From Anaerolineae bacterium (lineage in GTDB: Bacteria > Chloroflexota > Anaerolineae > Promineifilales > Promineifilaceae): a stretch of 64,000 bases of DNA. Location: contig JAHDWJ010000025.1 in assembly GCA_023384415.1 (NCBI GenBank), forward strand, positions 1 through 64,000. The letters are read 5' to 3'. A program made the position numbers and the translations under genes. How positions within the stretch are numbered: the stretch's first letter is position 1; each line of letters begins with the position of its first letter. The notes under the pieces were generated by a model. That model did not search any database. It saw only the letters and a program-made list of their open reading frames with translations, and was not told where the DNA came from. Positions 35,250-43,378 of the stretch are shown here, one piece after another.

Positions 35250-35780
35250 TCAATTCTGATCATCCGCCCATTGCAACAGCCGCAGTAGATTATTCTCATG
35301 GGTTGCGGCCGCATCGGGGGATAGTTTTTCCTGATGGCGGCGGATAAGGGTCACGGTGAGGGGATGGCTGCCGGCCGCCTCGGCCATTTGCGCCCCCCAA
35401 TGAGGATGATGCACCCGAACGACAACGCCTTTGCGCCACCCGTGAGCTTCCCCTTCTCCCCAGCGGGTGTAAATGGTGCGCCCAGCCAACACCCCTATGA
35501 CAACGATCACCCGGTCCCCCCAGGAGAGATGAACCTGAGTTTTGCCGATGTCATGCAGGAGCGCGGCCGCAAGCAGGGGTGGCTCATTGTGTCCATGCTG
35601 CTCAAGCAGCCGCATAACCCGGTAGCTGTGAGCCTGATCGGCGGGCGAAAAACGGGCAAACAAGGTTTGTTCGACTGGGTTAAGGAGTGTGGCAATATGG
35701 GAATGGGCGGAAGGGGAAAGCGGCCGCGCCCTTACAATCTGCCAAAATTGCCATAACCGATAATAAATCCGCTGAACCAT
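35250..35780 (-). CDS. HD-domain phosphohydrolase
   Basis: The 176-residue protein has a metal-binding HD motif: HSYRVMRLLEQHGHNEPPLL (first His), LAAALLHDIGKTQVHLSWGD (the HD pair and Gly-Lys), and a later His in the MAEAAGSHPLTV to RRHQEKLSP segment. HDIGK is the classic HDIG-type signature. Such proteins hydrolyse nucleotides or other phosphoesters; the substrate is unknown. It lies upstream of the glycosyltransferase. Its upstream region consists of tandem GACGATT repeats (35789-35814), with AAAGGGT just before the ATG. Confidence 0.8.
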   Translation of the reverse strand: MVQRIYYRLWQFWQIVRARPLSPSAHSHIATLLNPVEQTLFARFSPADQAHSYRVMRLLEQHGHNEPPLLAAALLHDIGKTQVHLSWGDRVIVVIGVLAGRTIYTRWGEGEAHGWRKGVVVRVHHPHWGAQMAEAAGSHPLTVTLIRRHQEKLSPDAAATHENNLLRLLQWADDQN

Positions 35781-35788
35781 ACCCTTTA

Positions 35789-35814
35789 CAATTGACGATT
35801 GACGATTGACGATT
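35789..35814. repeat. GACGATT-type intergenic tandem repeat
   Basis: About two and a half units of a 10-bp period (ATTGACGATTG) fill the gap between two minus-strand genes. Related stretches with ACGATTGA, TTTAGATT and TTTACGATT occur at about 38328-38366, 45806-45836 and 59355-59368. Confidence 0.7.
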
Positions 35815-36489
35815 TTAGAATCCGGTCAATAGATAAAAAATAGGGGTAGTAATCCCCCGAATGAGACCAAAAACATCTATACCCAGGCGAGGCAAGATAA
35901 AAATAACCAGCAAGAAAATCATCATCCCATAAGGCAGCAAGCGATCCATCTGATAAGCCATTTCCGGGGGCAAAAGGCCGCGCAGCACCCAGAAGCCATC
36001 CAGGGGGGGGATGGGCAGCAGGTTAAACCCAATGAGAAATAGATTGAGATTCACGCCAATAAAAAGAAAGGTCATAATGATATTGGCTGTCTGTTCTGGT
36101 AATGCTGCCAAGGGGGAGAATCCGAACCCCGCCCCAACCATAATGATACGGATAGGAATAGCAAATAGAACGGCCATAATCAAGTTGAAGGCGGGGCCGG
36201 CGATAGCCACAATAGCGTGGGCCGTGCGGGGGTTGCCACGCATCATCTGGGGATTAATCGGCGTGACGGCCCAGCCAAATCCAATCAAAATCAACATAAT
36301 CATCCCCACTGGACTGATATGAGGAAATGGGTTTAAGGTCATACGCCCATGCTGGCGTGGGGTGGGATCACCCAAATAGTTGGCTACCAGGGCATGTCCC
36401 AGTTCATGGTAAGCAAAGGCAAAGAAAGCCACGACGATAAAACAGATAAACTGTATCAGGTCAAAATTGCCGCTCAGAAAAAATAACAT
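35815..36489 (-). CDS. Site-2 protease family (M50) membrane metalloprotease
   Basis: About 224 residues from ATG 36489. The zinc-binding HEXXH is seen in FAYHELGHALVANYLGDPTP near the N-terminus. The third ligand Asp lies in LLPIPPLDGFWVLRGLLP in a later helix, the usual M50 pair NPXXDG being replaced by PPLDG. Five or six hydrophobic helices surround the site. It cleaves peptides within the membrane; targets are unknown. The long upstream frame to 36642 is unlikely because it lacks hydrophobic or conserved sequence. It lies in a row of minus-strand genes with the HD protein. Confidence 0.87.
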   Translation of the reverse strand: MLFFLSGNFDLIQFICFIVVAFFAFAYHELGHALVANYLGDPTPRQHGRMTLNPFPHISPVGMIMLILIGFGWAVTPINPQMMRGNPRTAHAIVAIAGPAFNLIMAVLFAIPIRIIMVGAGFGFSPLAALPEQTANIIMTFLFIGVNLNLFLIGFNLLPIPPLDGFWVLRGLLPPEMAYQMDRLLPYGMMIFLLVIFILPRLGIDVFGLIRGITTPIFYLLTGF

Positions 36490-36594
36490 CTTCGTCTTAT
36501 TCCTTAACTTGAGATGTGCCAGACTTATTTGGGGACAATTACGTACAGAATGGCGTTCAGTATAACACAACTCAGGCAAACAAATAGAACCAAC

Positions 36595-36627
36595 AAAAAA
36601 GGGTGTTCCAATGGTGGAACACCCTTT
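36595..36627 (-). terminator. Intrinsic terminator of the surface-protein gene
   Basis: On the minus strand AAAGGGTGTTCCA, CCAT and TGGAACACCCTTTTTT form a strong hairpin with a T-run, 38 bases after the stop at 36666. Confidence 0.85.
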
Positions 36628-36665
36628 CAGGTTAAGGCACAAACTTAGTTAGGGCAAGAAGGTTA

Positions 36666-37787
36666 TTACGCTTCTTCACGATGGCGCAGGACCATAAACC
36701 CGGCTACCACCAAGAGAAGCAGCATAGCGGCCGCGGGGAGCAGCCACGGGGCCACATTCCCCCCACCAAAACTGGTCAATACAACGTCCGTGGGTTGACC
36801 GGTCACGGTGGCACTGGCACTACCACTGGTGATAATCGCCGTATTGGTCAGCCAGGCGGTCCAGGTCATCACATTGGTCACTGTTTCTTCCGTAAACATA
36901 GTGGTAACCGTGAAGGCAAAGGATGCACCAGGAGCCAATAGATAATTAGTCGTTGGCAGCACCGTGCCTAACTGATCATCTACAACCATATGGGTATCGT
37001 AGGTGACATTACCAGTGTTGGTAATTTGGTAGCAGTAGGTAACTTGGGAGTTGTAGGGAGCCGTGATGTTATTGCTCACCCCACAGCTATTATCGGTGCT
37101 GACTGTTTTGTTGACAGCCACGGAGCGGCTGGCATCAACAATGGCAATATCATCATAATAAATGGTGGAACCCCCATTGCTGAACAAATCTATCGCCGCA
37201 ATATTGACTACACCGGGGGGGTTCGTCCCATTACTCCAACTACCGGTGGCAAATTGGGCCCCATTGTAATAGAGGGTCTGAATGTTGGTGTCCAGATTCA
37301 CCCGCACTCGCAGCTCTACCCAGGCATCTTCAATCAACGGGGCAGAACCAGTGAAGGTCATAAAATTGGTTTCAATCATGTTGGTGGCCTGATTGAAAAG
37401 CAGTTGGGTAGACCAGGCGTAAGGACCACCATGGTTGTAGGTGTTCAACAGAATGAAATATTGATCGCCGGTAGAGGTGGATGGCACATAGGTCCAGGCG
37501 ATAACATCATAAACACCAGAGGTATACCCGGTGAATGTCCGTACCAGGTCAGTAGTGGGGGCAATGGCTACCGAATGGGGGCCGCTGCGGGCCTGGGCGT
37601 TGGTGACGAGGCCAGTATAAGCGGGACTGTTGTCCCAGCCGGCCCAGCCGCCGACACCGTGCATAGATGTGCCGTTGGCATAAGAATCAAAGTTTTCACT
37701 CCAAGGGGGGATGGCATAGATAGCGGCCGCCACAGCCAAAAGGGTGACGGCTATCACGGTTGCCAGGATTAAGGTTCTACGTTTCAT
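36666..37787 (-). CDS. Surface protein: LamG-like domain, DUF11-like repeat and C-terminal membrane anchor
   Basis: The 373-residue protein has a signal peptide (LILATVIAVTLLAVAAAIYA), a concanavalin-like beta-sandwich (about 25-215), and a DUF11-like Ig module (VAVNKTVSTDN to TVTGQ, about 220-325). The C-terminus has a short motif PTDVVLTSFGGG, a hydrophobic helix (PWLLPAAAMLLLLVVAGFMV) and a basic end, RHREEA. That tripartite end looks like a cell-surface sorting or anchoring signal. AAGGAG 6 bases before the ATG supports the start. It probably faces the outside and contributes to the cell surface or adhesion; no ligand can be named. It is followed by its own terminator. Confidence 0.8.
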   Translation of the reverse strand: MKRRTLILATVIAVTLLAVAAAIYAIPPWSENFDSYANGTSMHGVGGWAGWDNSPAYTGLVTNAQARSGPHSVAIAPTTDLVRTFTGYTSGVYDVIAWTYVPSTSTGDQYFILLNTYNHGGPYAWSTQLLFNQATNMIETNFMTFTGSAPLIEDAWVELRVRVNLDTNIQTLYYNGAQFATGSWSNGTNPPGVVNIAAIDLFSNGGSTIYYDDIAIVDASRSVAVNKTVSTDNSCGVSNNITAPYNSQVTYCYQITNTGNVTYDTHMVVDDQLGTVLPTTNYLLAPGASFAFTVTTMFTEETVTNVMTWTAWLTNTAIITSGSASATVTGQPTDVVLTSFGGGNVAPWLLPAAAMLLLLVVAGFMVLRHREEA

Positions 37788-38096
37788 TTTCTACTCCTTG
37801 TATAGCCTGGGGTTATCAGGTGTAATCGGCGAACGGTTCAAGTTTACAGATAACGCTTGGGATAAAACATTCGTCAGATTTTTGGTTTTCTTATCTCCTG
37901 ATAACCCTTTGATTTACTCAATACCTAAATAAGCAACCTAGCCTTATTACAGGTTGATTCACATTTACCCAAGCGCACCATGAGAGATGAAACTATTTTA
38001 AGCCTTTCGTCTCATTTATCCAAATTTAATCTAACTCTCAGATGGAGCTAAGGAAAAGGGTGGCTTCAATCGCGGCCGCAGATAGTGCTATAATCT
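37788..38096. other. Intergenic region without a supported gene
   Basis: A roughly 310-bp AT-rich gap between the divergent surface-protein and DUF951 genes. I see no coding frame or RNA structure that I can support. One GCGGCCGC lies at 38072. Confidence 0.5.
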
Positions 38097-38303
38097 ATGG
38101 TTATGATTCCTGATGTTCAAGTGGGCGATGTGGTCCGAATGCGTAAAATCCACCCTTGCGGCAGCTATGAATGGCGTGTCGTACGGATTGGCGTAGATAT
38201 CGGTCTGGTGTGTCTGGGCTGCCAACGACGGGTCCTGATTCCCCGGAGTACCTTTAACAAACGGGTTAAGACGCTGACCCATTCTGCTGATAGTGGGCAG
38301 TAA
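38097..38303 (+). CDS. DUF951 family protein
   Basis: This 68-residue protein matches DUF951: [19 protein letters not shown], then [20 protein letters not shown] and [12 protein letters not shown]. Family members are small, basic and cytoplasmic with a conserved HPCG and CLGC pair that could bind a metal. They are widespread in Firmicutes and Chloroflexota; the function is not known to me. Either ATG 38097 or 38103 could be used; neither has a clear ribosome binding site. The 3' end runs into low-complexity repeats at 38284-38366. Confidence 0.82.
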   Translation: MVMIPDVQVGDVVRMRKIHPCGSYEWRVVRIGVDIGLVCLGCQRRVLIPRSTFNKRVKTLTHSADSGQ

Positions 38304-38472
38304 GCAGTTAGCTGTTGACCGTTGCAACATTTACGATTGACAATTTTAGATTTACGATTGGTAACACATTGGATAATAACCCATAGACGCCAAAAACTTT
38401 TCCTGAACACTTTAACCACCCACTGCTCGCTTCTTAACTACTCGTTTTCCACCCCCACCCCACTTTCTATTT
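38304..38472. repeat. Low-complexity intergenic repeats
   Basis: It contains GTAAGCAGTTAGCTGTTGAC, ACGATTGACAATTTTAG and ATTTACGATTGG, members of the same family as the stretch at 35789. No gene. Confidence 0.6.
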
Positions 38473-39906
38473 ATGATAACCTGGCTGAGTTTCATTTATT
38501 TCGCGGCCGCGGCCGCGCTCTCTATCTATGGCCTGTTGGGGCTGTTTACCCTGGCTGTTTATTGGCAGCACCGCCAGCAGCAGCTGCCCGCCCCCACCCC
38601 TCCGACGGTGTGGCCGAAAGTGACGGTACAACTGCCTGTTTTTAATGAACGATATGTGGTGGAGCGGCTGATTGACGCGGCCGCAGCCCTGGATTACCCT
38701 CCAGACCGGCTGCAAATTCAGGTGTTGGATGATTCGACCGATGAGACGACGACGTTGGCAGCCGCACGAGTAACCCACCATCAACAGTACGGCCTCAATA
38801 TCAGCCTGCACCACCGGGCCAATCGGCAAGGGTACAAGGCTGGGGCCCTGGCAAATGGAATGACCCAGGCCAACGGGGAGTACATCGCCATTTTCGATGC
38901 TGATTTTCTGCCCCAGCCCGATTTTCTGCGGCTGACCCTTCCCCACCTGGAGCAAGAGCCATCTTTGGGGTTGATTCAAGTGCGCTGGGATCATCTCAAT
39001 CGGAGCCACTCCCCCCTGACAGCGGCTCAGGCTATCGCCATAGATAAACATTTCGCCATTGACCAGGCAGTTCGTTTCCGGGCTAACTATTTCCCTAAAT
39101 TTAACGGCTCTGGGGGGGTGTGGCGGCGAACTTGTTTAGAAGAGGCCGGAGGATGGCAGGATGATACGGTTTGTGAAGATCTATGTCTGAGTACCCGCGC
39201 CGTCCTCAAGGGGTGGCAGTTCCGCTTTTTATCAGATGTAACCGCCCCGGCCGAATTACCGACGAGTATTTCGGCTTATAAAAATCAGCAAGCCCGCTGG
39301 GCCAAAGGCTCAATCCAATGCCTGCTCAAATATGGGGGGCAGATGCTCCGTTATCCCCAACAAGCGGGGGTAGGGCGTGGCTATGCGATGCTTTCTATGT
39401 CCGCTTATGTCAGCAGCCTGCTGTTAATTGTGCTGCTGTTGGCTCTACTACCCCTGATTTATGTACAATACCGTTTCCCCCCAGGGTATGTATTCTTTGG
39501 GGTGGTGGGCATGAGCCAGCCGGTGCTGTTTTTGCTGGCCCAAACGATTTTGCACCGACGGCAAGAGCGGCCGCTGTACCATCTACTAACTTTGATTGTG
39601 GTGGCTATTGGTCTGGCCCCGGCTATTAGCCGGGGAATTATTCAGGCGGTTGTGGGGCAAAACCATCCGTTTATCCGCACTCCCAAAGGGGGACAGGGTG
39701 CGGCCGCGTACCAGCTTCCTTTTGACACCATTGTCCTCTGGGAACTGGGGCTGGCTTTGTATGCGGCCGCCGGGCTGCTCATCTCCTTACACCATCACAC
39801 CTACGGCCCCATCTTCTTCTTTGCCCTCTGTACTATCGGGTTTGGGCTGGTAGGGGTGGTGAGTTTGGCGGAGAGTTGGCGGGGATGGCGACCTGAGAGG
39901 GCTTGA
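38473..39906 (+). CDS. Cellulose-synthase-like family 2 glycosyltransferase
   Basis: This 477-residue processive-type membrane glycosyltransferase has one N-terminal helix (about 2-30), the GT-A domain with VTVQLPVFNERYVVERLIDA, QVLDDSTDETT, YIAIFDADFLPQPDFLRLTL (DXD), TVCEDLCLSTRAV and the QXXRW motif in NQQARWAKGSIQ, then four or five C-terminal helices. That layout matches CESA/mannan-synthase-like enzymes that polymerise and export a polysaccharide. The first codons contain a double GCGGCCGC (38502) that encodes an Ala-rich stretch of the first helix. No Shine-Dalgarno sequence is evident before ATG 38473. It may be cotranscribed with the lipoprotein genes downstream. Confidence 0.85.
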   Translation: MITWLSFIYFAAAAALSIYGLLGLFTLAVYWQHRQQQLPAPTPPTVWPKVTVQLPVFNERYVVERLIDAAAALDYPPDRLQIQVLDDSTDETTTLAAARVTHHQQYGLNISLHHRANRQGYKAGALANGMTQANGEYIAIFDADFLPQPDFLRLTLPHLEQEPSLGLIQVRWDHLNRSHSPLTAAQAIAIDKHFAIDQAVRFRANYFPKFNGSGGVWRRTCLEEAGGWQDDTVCEDLCLSTRAVLKGWQFRFLSDVTAPAELPTSISAYKNQQARWAKGSIQCLLKYGGQMLRYPQQAGVGRGYAMLSMSAYVSSLLLIVLLLALLPLIYVQYRFPPGYVFFGVVGMSQPVLFLLAQTILHRRQERPLYHLLTLIVVAIGLAPAISRGIIQAVVGQNHPFIRTPKGGQGAAAYQLPFDTIVLWELGLALYAAAGLLISLHHHTYGPIFFFALCTIGFGLVGVVSLAESWRGWRPERA

Positions 39907-39930
39907 GGGAACCTGGCTTAACTGAGAGGT

Positions 39931-40845
39931 ATGATGATGTTTGACAAAGAAAAAATTGGTGTTAATTCCCATAATTCGTGGCCAAAGCGGCTGTTTTGGG
40001 TCTGGATTTTGTTGCTGCTGGGAATGTTGGCAGGGTGCGGCCGCGACACTCCCCCAGATACGCCCATCCAGATTGAAGGGGCCTCATCTTTACAAACGTT
40101 TGTCGTCACCGATGATTTTGCTGTGGGGCGGCCGCGTGTGCCTTTTGTCCTGTATGATGGGCCGACCGTCGTGGCGACAGCCCAGGCGGTCACCATTCAA
40201 CTATTTGACCTGAGCCAGGAGCCGCCATTAGAGGTGTGGCAGGGGGCCGCCACTGGCTACAACGATTATGCCGTCCCCTATTGGGTGATCCGCCCGGAGA
40301 TTCCCCGACCAGGTAATTGGGGGTTTGGGGCCACCGTCACCCTGGCCAATGGCGCCGTAACCACAACCCAATTTGTGATTGCTGTAGCTGAAAAAAGCCA
40401 GGTACCTGAGGTAGGAACGCGGCCGCCAGCTAGCCAAAACCGCACCCTGTCCACCCACAACGACATCTCCCTGCTCACCTCTGGGCAAGACCCTATCCCG
40501 GCCTTATACCAGATGACCGTCGCTGAGGCCCTGGACTCCGGCAAACCGACGGTTATCACCTTCTCCACCCCGGCCTTTTGCCAGACGGCTATCTGCGCTC
40601 CGGTGGTCAAGGCGGTAGAAACGGTGTACGGCCAGGTAGGGGATCAGGCGAATTTTATTCACCTGGAAATTTACAAAACCTTTAACCCATTGGTGCCGGC
40701 CGATGAAGTGGCTGAATGGGGGCTGCCCAGTGAACCGTGGACGTTTGTCTTAGACAAGGATGGGCGGGTGGCGGTGGTGCTAGGCGGGCCAGTTTCCCCC
40801 CAAGAGCTAATAGATGGGCTAACCCAGGTATTGCCAGAGACCTAA
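39931..40845 (+). CDS. Thioredoxin-like lipoprotein
   Basis: The 304-residue protein has a signal sequence with lipobox (LLLLGMLAGCGRDTP; Cys near residue 35). A beta-rich domain (about 50-155) is followed by a thioredoxin-like domain, VITFSTPAFCQTAICAPVVK, with C-X4-C instead of the usual C-X2-C, and WGLPSEPWTFVLDKDGRVAV (cis-Pro region). A Cys pair in this position suggests thiol chemistry or metal (copper) handling, SCO-like; the CopC-like gene immediately downstream supports a link with copper. GAGAGG precedes three consecutive ATGs (39931, 39934, 39937), so the precise start is open. Confidence 0.72.
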   Translation: MMMFDKEKIGVNSHNSWPKRLFWVWILLLLGMLAGCGRDTPPDTPIQIEGASSLQTFVVTDDFAVGRPRVPFVLYDGPTVVATAQAVTIQLFDLSQEPPLEVWQGAATGYNDYAVPYWVIRPEIPRPGNWGFGATVTLANGAVTTTQFVIAVAEKSQVPEVGTRPPASQNRTLSTHNDISLLTSGQDPIPALYQMTVAEALDSGKPTVITFSTPAFCQTAICAPVVKAVETVYGQVGDQANFIHLEIYKTFNPLVPADEVAEWGLPSEPWTFVLDKDGRVAVVLGGPVSPQELIDGLTQVLPET

Positions 40846-40848
40846 CCG

Positions 40849-41430
40849 ATGAACATCACTCGTCACCCATCACCTATCACGCTTCACGTATCACGTTTCA
40901 CGCTTCACGTTTCACGCTTACTCTCGCTCCTGCTGCTGTTCTGGCTGCTCCTGCGGCCGCACCCCCTTGCCGCCCATAATGAACTTCGCCACAGTTACCC
41001 AGCCGCCGGGCAAACCCTCAGCCAGTCGCCTACAGAAATCCGTCTTACTTTCAGCGAGCCGCCCGCCAATGGGGGTATTACCCTGTATGACCAGCAGTTT
41101 CGGCAGATAGCCGATGTCACCCTGCGGCCGCCAGGAGAGAACCCGCATGAACTCGCGGCCGCGCTGCCCCAGTTGGAAGATGGCACATATACGGTACAAT
41201 GGCTGACCTTATCGGCCGATAATCACACGGTTTCTGGCTCATTCCAATTTTCAGTGCGCCATACTCCCCAGTCTAGTCTGATGAATAATTTGATCGTTGG
41301 GGTGTTAGCGGCCGCGATCCTGGCTGGCCTCATCCTTTTCTGGCAAGGAATAACCCATAAGCCACATCCTGGCCTCAACAAGCCAGAAAAGATTTATCCA
41401 CAGATGTCACAGATGGACACAGATTTTTAA
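40849..41430 (+). CDS. CopC-domain membrane-anchored protein with repeat-derived ends
   Basis: The CopC-like domain (about residues 43-140) begins right after the signal peptide with HNELRHSYPAAGQTL and shows PTEIRLTFSEPPANGGI and ADNHTVSGSFQFSVRH. The N-terminal His after cleavage (AAHNELRH) and the late His are the copper ligands in CopC. A C-terminal helix (NLIVGVLAAAILAGLILFW) anchors it. The start is odd: residues 4-24 (TRHPSPITLHVSRFTLHVSR) are translated from an intergenic-type CACGTTTCACG repeat, and the last 12 residues come from another repeat (CCACAGATGTCACAGATGG). The ATG is 3 bases after the lipoprotein stop, so the two are coupled. Confidence 0.75.
   Translation: MNITRHPSPITLHVSRFTLHVSRLLSLLLLFWLLLRPHPLAAHNELRHSYPAAGQTLSQSPTEIRLTFSEPPANGGITLYDQQFRQIADVTLRPPGENPHELAAALPQLEDGTYTVQWLTLSADNHTVSGSFQFSVRHTPQSSLMNNLIVGVLAAAILAGLILFWQGITHKPHPGLNKPEKIYPQMSQMDTDF
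40862..40918. repeat. CACGTTTCACG-type repeat inside a coding region
   Basis: Imperfect 9-10-bp units (TATCACGCTT, CACGTATCACG, TTTCACGCTT, CACGTTTCACG) of the kind otherwise intergenic. They encode the first part of the CopC-like signal peptide. Confidence 0.75.
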
Positions 41431-41640
41431 GCCATCGGTGCCAATCTGGGTCATCTGTGGAACAGTTCTTGCTTTCTGTACAAGCAGTTGCGTTGTAAGG
41501 TGCTGTGTAAGGTGCTGTTCGGCCGTAAGTTTAGGTTGAAAATAGCGAGTGGCGAGTAACCAGTAGCGAGTTTACACTCTCCCCATTTCTCATACCTCAG
41601 TCCTCATCCCTCAGTCCTCATCCCTACTTCCACCGGAGTC
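41398..41640. repeat. Intergenic repeats downstream of the CopC-like gene
   Basis: The stretch holds CCACAGATGTCACAGATGG (also seen in altered form near 61845-61872), GCGAGTGGCGAGTAACCAGT and CTCATCCCTCAGTCCTCATC. I see no gene. The nitrilase-like gene starts at its end, with GGAG before its ATG. Confidence 0.6.
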
Positions 41641-41644
41641 GCCT

Positions 41645-42499
41645 ATGAAACTCAAAGTCGCCCTTTCCCAACTTAACCCCAAACTGGGTGACATCCAGGC
41701 TAACCTGGAGATGCACCTGCAAGCGATCAATCAGGCCGCCGACCAGGGGGTAGAGTTGCTCATTTTCCCGGAGCTTTCCCTCACCGGCTACCGGCTGCAT
41801 GATCTGGCATACACCGTTGCCCTGCGCCCCAGCCACCGAGACCCGATTTTTGGCAAGCTGCTGGATGCCAGTCGAGATTTAGATTTGGTGGTGGGGTTTG
41901 TGGAGATGGATAAGCGGCAAAAGTTTCACATCGCGGCCGCGTACCTCTCCCACGGCGAAATGGTTCACCTACACCGCAAAGTGTACTTGCCCACTTACGG
42001 CATGTTTGACGAAGGTCGTTATTTCGCCCTGGGGGACGCCGTGCGGGCCTTTGACACCCGCTTCGGCCGCATGGGGATTCTCATCTGCGAAGATTTCTGG
42101 CACATCAGCCCTCCATACCTGCTTTGGCTTGATGGGGCTGACATTCTCATCCTTACCTCAGCTTCCCCAGGACGCGGCATTGCTACAGAGCAAAAAATTG
42201 GCAGCGCAAAATGGGTGGAACATATCAACCAGGCATATGCCAGCATCTTCACCAACTTTGTTTTACACACCAACCGCACTGGGTTTGAAGATGGGGTCAG
42301 TTTTTGGGGCGGGGCTACTATCTTTGATCCAGAGGGGAAACAACTGGTGCAAGGCCCCTATTATGAAGATGCTTTGGTCACGGCCAAGCTGGATTTGAAC
42401 CAACTGCGCCGCACCCGCACCCGGCTGCCCGTTTTACGAGATGAACGGGTTGAGCTAACATTGCGGGAGTTGAAGCGGATTACCGGGCGGGATGAGTAG
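41645..42499 (+). CDS. Carbon-nitrogen hydrolase (nitrilase superfamily)
   Basis: This 284-residue amidase-type enzyme has the complete catalytic triad: Glu in LLIFPELSLTGY (about residue 42), Lys in HRKVYLPTYGMFDEGRYF (about 114), Cys in MGILICEDFWH (about 151). The fold is one standard C-N hydrolase domain without a synthetase attached. The nearest type is the glutaminase-like and omega-amidase-like group, but the substrate cannot be read. GGAG six bases before the ATG fixes the start. A perfect hairpin (42507-42540) follows the stop. The sugar-isomerase-like gene lies 86 bp downstream. Confidence 0.87.
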   Translation: MKLKVALSQLNPKLGDIQANLEMHLQAINQAADQGVELLIFPELSLTGYRLHDLAYTVALRPSHRDPIFGKLLDASRDLDLVVGFVEMDKRQKFHIAAAYLSHGEMVHLHRKVYLPTYGMFDEGRYFALGDAVRAFDTRFGRMGILICEDFWHISPPYLLWLDGADILILTSASPGRGIATEQKIGSAKWVEHINQAYASIFTNFVLHTNRTGFEDGVSFWGGATIFDPEGKQLVQGPYYEDALVTAKLDLNQLRRTRTRLPVLRDERVELTLRELKRITGRDE

Positions 42500-42506
42500 T
42501 AAGCTC

Positions 42507-42540
42507 AGAGTTGACAGGTTTACCCAAACCTGTCAACTCT
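42507..42540. terminator. Perfect 15-bp inverted repeat after the nitrilase-like gene
   Basis: AGAGTTGACAGGTTT, loop ACCC and AAACCTGTCAACTCT. There is no T-run, so termination would be weak or the hairpin may serve RNA stability. Confidence 0.5.
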
Positions 42541-42585
42541 AAACCGGCCCTTCAACCTATCTTAATTTTATGAGGAACTATTTTT

Positions 42586-43377
42586 ATGCACATCGCCATT
42601 AGCACCGCCTCTTTAGGCCATAATACTCCGGATGCGCTGGAACGTGCGGCCGCGCTCGGTTTTCGTCATGTAGAAATCAACCTGCTCAACCATGAATTTG
42701 GCTACGGTTACAAGCGTAAAGCCAATGTCCGTTTTTACCGTGACCTCAAGCGGCAGCTAGATGAATTAGGGCTGGCAGTCTGGTCATATACCAGCGTACC
42801 CCTCACCCAGGAGCAGATGTTTTTTGAGCGGGCCCGCAAAGATATTCTCATAGGAGCGGCCGGGGCTGGGGGGATTCTCAATGCCCGCGTCTTTGTCGTC
42901 AAACCGGCCGATCTGTTCACCAGTGAAATCAACTTTGAGAGCTACCTGAACGACCAAAACTCCCCGCCTATGATTGAAGGGTATGATGAAACCTGGGCCC
43001 AAACGGTCAACCGGCAAATGACAATGGCCATGCAAAATTATAACCATTGGCTAGGCATCCACTTGAGCAACAGCGCAGACCGGATTAAAAAGATAACCTA
43101 TGATTTAGGTATTGGCTGGGCTATGGATGTGCGCCGGGCCATCCAACGGGGCACATTGGCGGAGTGGCTGCAAGCGGCCGGTGAGCGGGCAGCGGTGGCT
43201 TATGCCTATGATTTAGAGGGGGAGATGGTTTGTGCGCCCGCGGCCGCGGAATGGGCGGCCTGGGCCGAAACCCTCAAACAAACCCGGCTCAAATGTGTGG
43301 TCATTCAGGCCAACCCCGCCCAAAGTGATGCAGAAATTCGCCAGAGCCGGGAATATTTTGAGGAGTTATTCCCGTAA
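42586..43377 (+). CDS. Sugar phosphate isomerase/epimerase-like TIM barrel (AP_endonuc_2)
   Basis: The 263-residue protein begins MHIAISTASLGHNTPDALER and then AAALGFRHVEINLLNHEFGY, the typical first two strands of the xylose-isomerase-like barrel, with metal-side Glu. Later His and Asp residues are at GIHLSNSADRIK and IGWAMDVRRAIQRG. Members are isomerases, epimerases and related metal-dependent enzymes; substrate unknown. GAGG is about 11 bases before the ATG. It is convergent with the membrane glycosyltransferase at 43379, with one base between the stops. Confidence 0.8.
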   Translation: MHIAISTASLGHNTPDALERAAALGFRHVEINLLNHEFGYGYKRKANVRFYRDLKRQLDELGLAVWSYTSVPLTQEQMFFERARKDILIGAAGAGGILNARVFVVKPADLFTSEINFESYLNDQNSPPMIEGYDETWAQTVNRQMTMAMQNYNHWLGIHLSNSADRIKKITYDLGIGWAMDVRRAIQRGTLAEWLQAAGERAAVAYAYDLEGEMVCAPAAAEWAAWAETLKQTRLKCVVIQANPAQSDAEIRQSREYFEELFP

Positions 43378-43378
43378 G

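Noticed and set aside
35789..35814. CRISPR array
   Set aside because: Units are about 10 bp with no spacers, and no cas gene is in the window.
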